From an uncultured Collinsella sp. (lineage in GTDB: Bacteria > Actinomycetota > Coriobacteriia > Coriobacteriales > Coriobacteriaceae): a stretch of 5,312 nt of DNA. Shown here piece after piece: positions 5,238 to 5,312 of the stretch. Under the pieces are notes generated by a model. The model was not told where the DNA came from and did no database searches. It saw only the letters and a program-made list of their open reading frames with translations. Numbering within the stretch: position 1 is the stretch's first letter; every line of letters begins with the position of its first letter. The translations under genes and the position numbers were made by a program. The stretch covers positions 1 through 5,312 of the forward strand of contig CABSYW010000053.1 of NCBI GenBank assembly GCA_902482035.1, given 5' to 3'.

Positions 5238-5297
5238 GAAAACACAACATATTGTGTTTTCGAACATATGCTTGGGGGTGTTTTGCAATATATTGTG
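5238..5297. repeat. 24-bp palindrome and downstream repeat of its core
   Basis: GAAAACACAA (5238-5247) and TTGTGTTTTC (5252-5261) are perfect 10-bp inverted arms around CATA. The core CAACATATTGTG (5245-5256) recurs as CAATATATTGTG (5286-5297) with 11 of 12 bases identical, 41 bp away, about four helix turns. Between them AACATAT appears again (5263-5269). The second copy contains its own perfect palindrome CAATATATTG. The arrangement looks like a multi-site operator, perhaps for a gene to the right of the window. No T run of terminator length follows the palindrome and no known operator is recognised. Confidence 0.4.
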
Positions 5298-5312
5298 AGT
5301 GGAGTGGTGGGG

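Larger units (their letters stand above)
4977..5312. other. Non-coding 3' region without a convincing gene
   Basis: In 336 bases I find no reading frame with a credible start site or recognisable protein. In order it holds a short AT-rich stretch (4991-5008), the long hairpin and T run (5010-5079), a G-rich stretch on the + strand (5102-5136, four runs of three to five G), a cluster of CAA/TTG inverted repeats (5172-5197), and AT-rich palindromes (5238-5297). The right part could be the promoter region of a gene beyond the window. In actinobacteria, parA- and scpA-type genes often follow xerD, but none is visible here. Confidence 0.7.

Noticed and set aside
5238..5265. Possible dif site because it lies near xerD
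   Set aside because: A dif site has two 11-bp arms of ATAA/TTAT type around a 6-bp centre. Here the arms are AAAACACAA/TTGTGTTTT around 4 bp, which does not fit.
4863..5288. Frames of 141 and 290 codons on the - strand and one of 87 codons on the + strand in the 3' region
   Set aside because: The - strand frames run through xerD and/or the hairpin. The + strand frame starts inside the hairpin loop without a ribosome-binding site. None resembles a known protein.

Overview
The window is a GC-rich (roughly 60% by eye), almost fully coding stretch, and every confident gene is on the + strand. The pyrG to xerD order is an actinobacterial arrangement (in Mycobacterium the pair is separated by one NUDIX gene). 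Together with the UPF0371/DUF1846 protein and the codon choice, this suggests a gut Coriobacteriia such as Collinsella. That assignment is inference from gene content and protein resemblance; no search was run.

Layout. Bases 1-47 are not genomic: they are the end of an Illumina P5/i5 adapter plus the Nextera Tn5 mosaic end, so the real sequence starts at 48 and this is a contig end. A TATAAT box at 71-76 leads into a 493-residue UPF0371/DUF1846 protein of unknown biochemical role (116-1597), closed by a strong intrinsic terminator (1632-1664). A promoter-like stretch and a leader with three small hairpins precede a 112-residue winged-helix DNA-binding protein (1854-2192), which has its own terminator (2217-2249). 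Next comes a regulatory stretch with an inverted repeat, a possible promoter and a 5'-end hairpin, then pyrG, CTP synthase (2371-4032). A tyrosine recombinase of the XerD type (4035-4976) starts two bases after the pyrG stop, so the two are probably co-transcribed and translationally coupled. The last 336 bases hold no convincing gene. They contain a 20-bp-stem hairpin with GGGGACGGG ends that looks like a REP/REPIN-type palindrome and probably also terminates the operon. Further on are operator-like inverted repeats, including a 24-bp palindrome whose core recurs 41 bp downstream.

How the genes relate. PyrG makes CTP from UTP and glutamine; XerD would act in chromosome-dimer resolution at dif. 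Their linkage is one of conserved position rather than shared pathway. The UPF0371 gene and the winged-helix gene appear to be independent single-gene units.

The coding part is ordinary. The points deserving a second look are the adapter remnant, the REPIN-like hairpin, the palindrome cluster at the right end, and a pyrG leader whose predicted 5' CCCG can pair just upstream of the ribosome-binding site. I saw no CRISPR array, tRNA, rRNA or insertion sequence.
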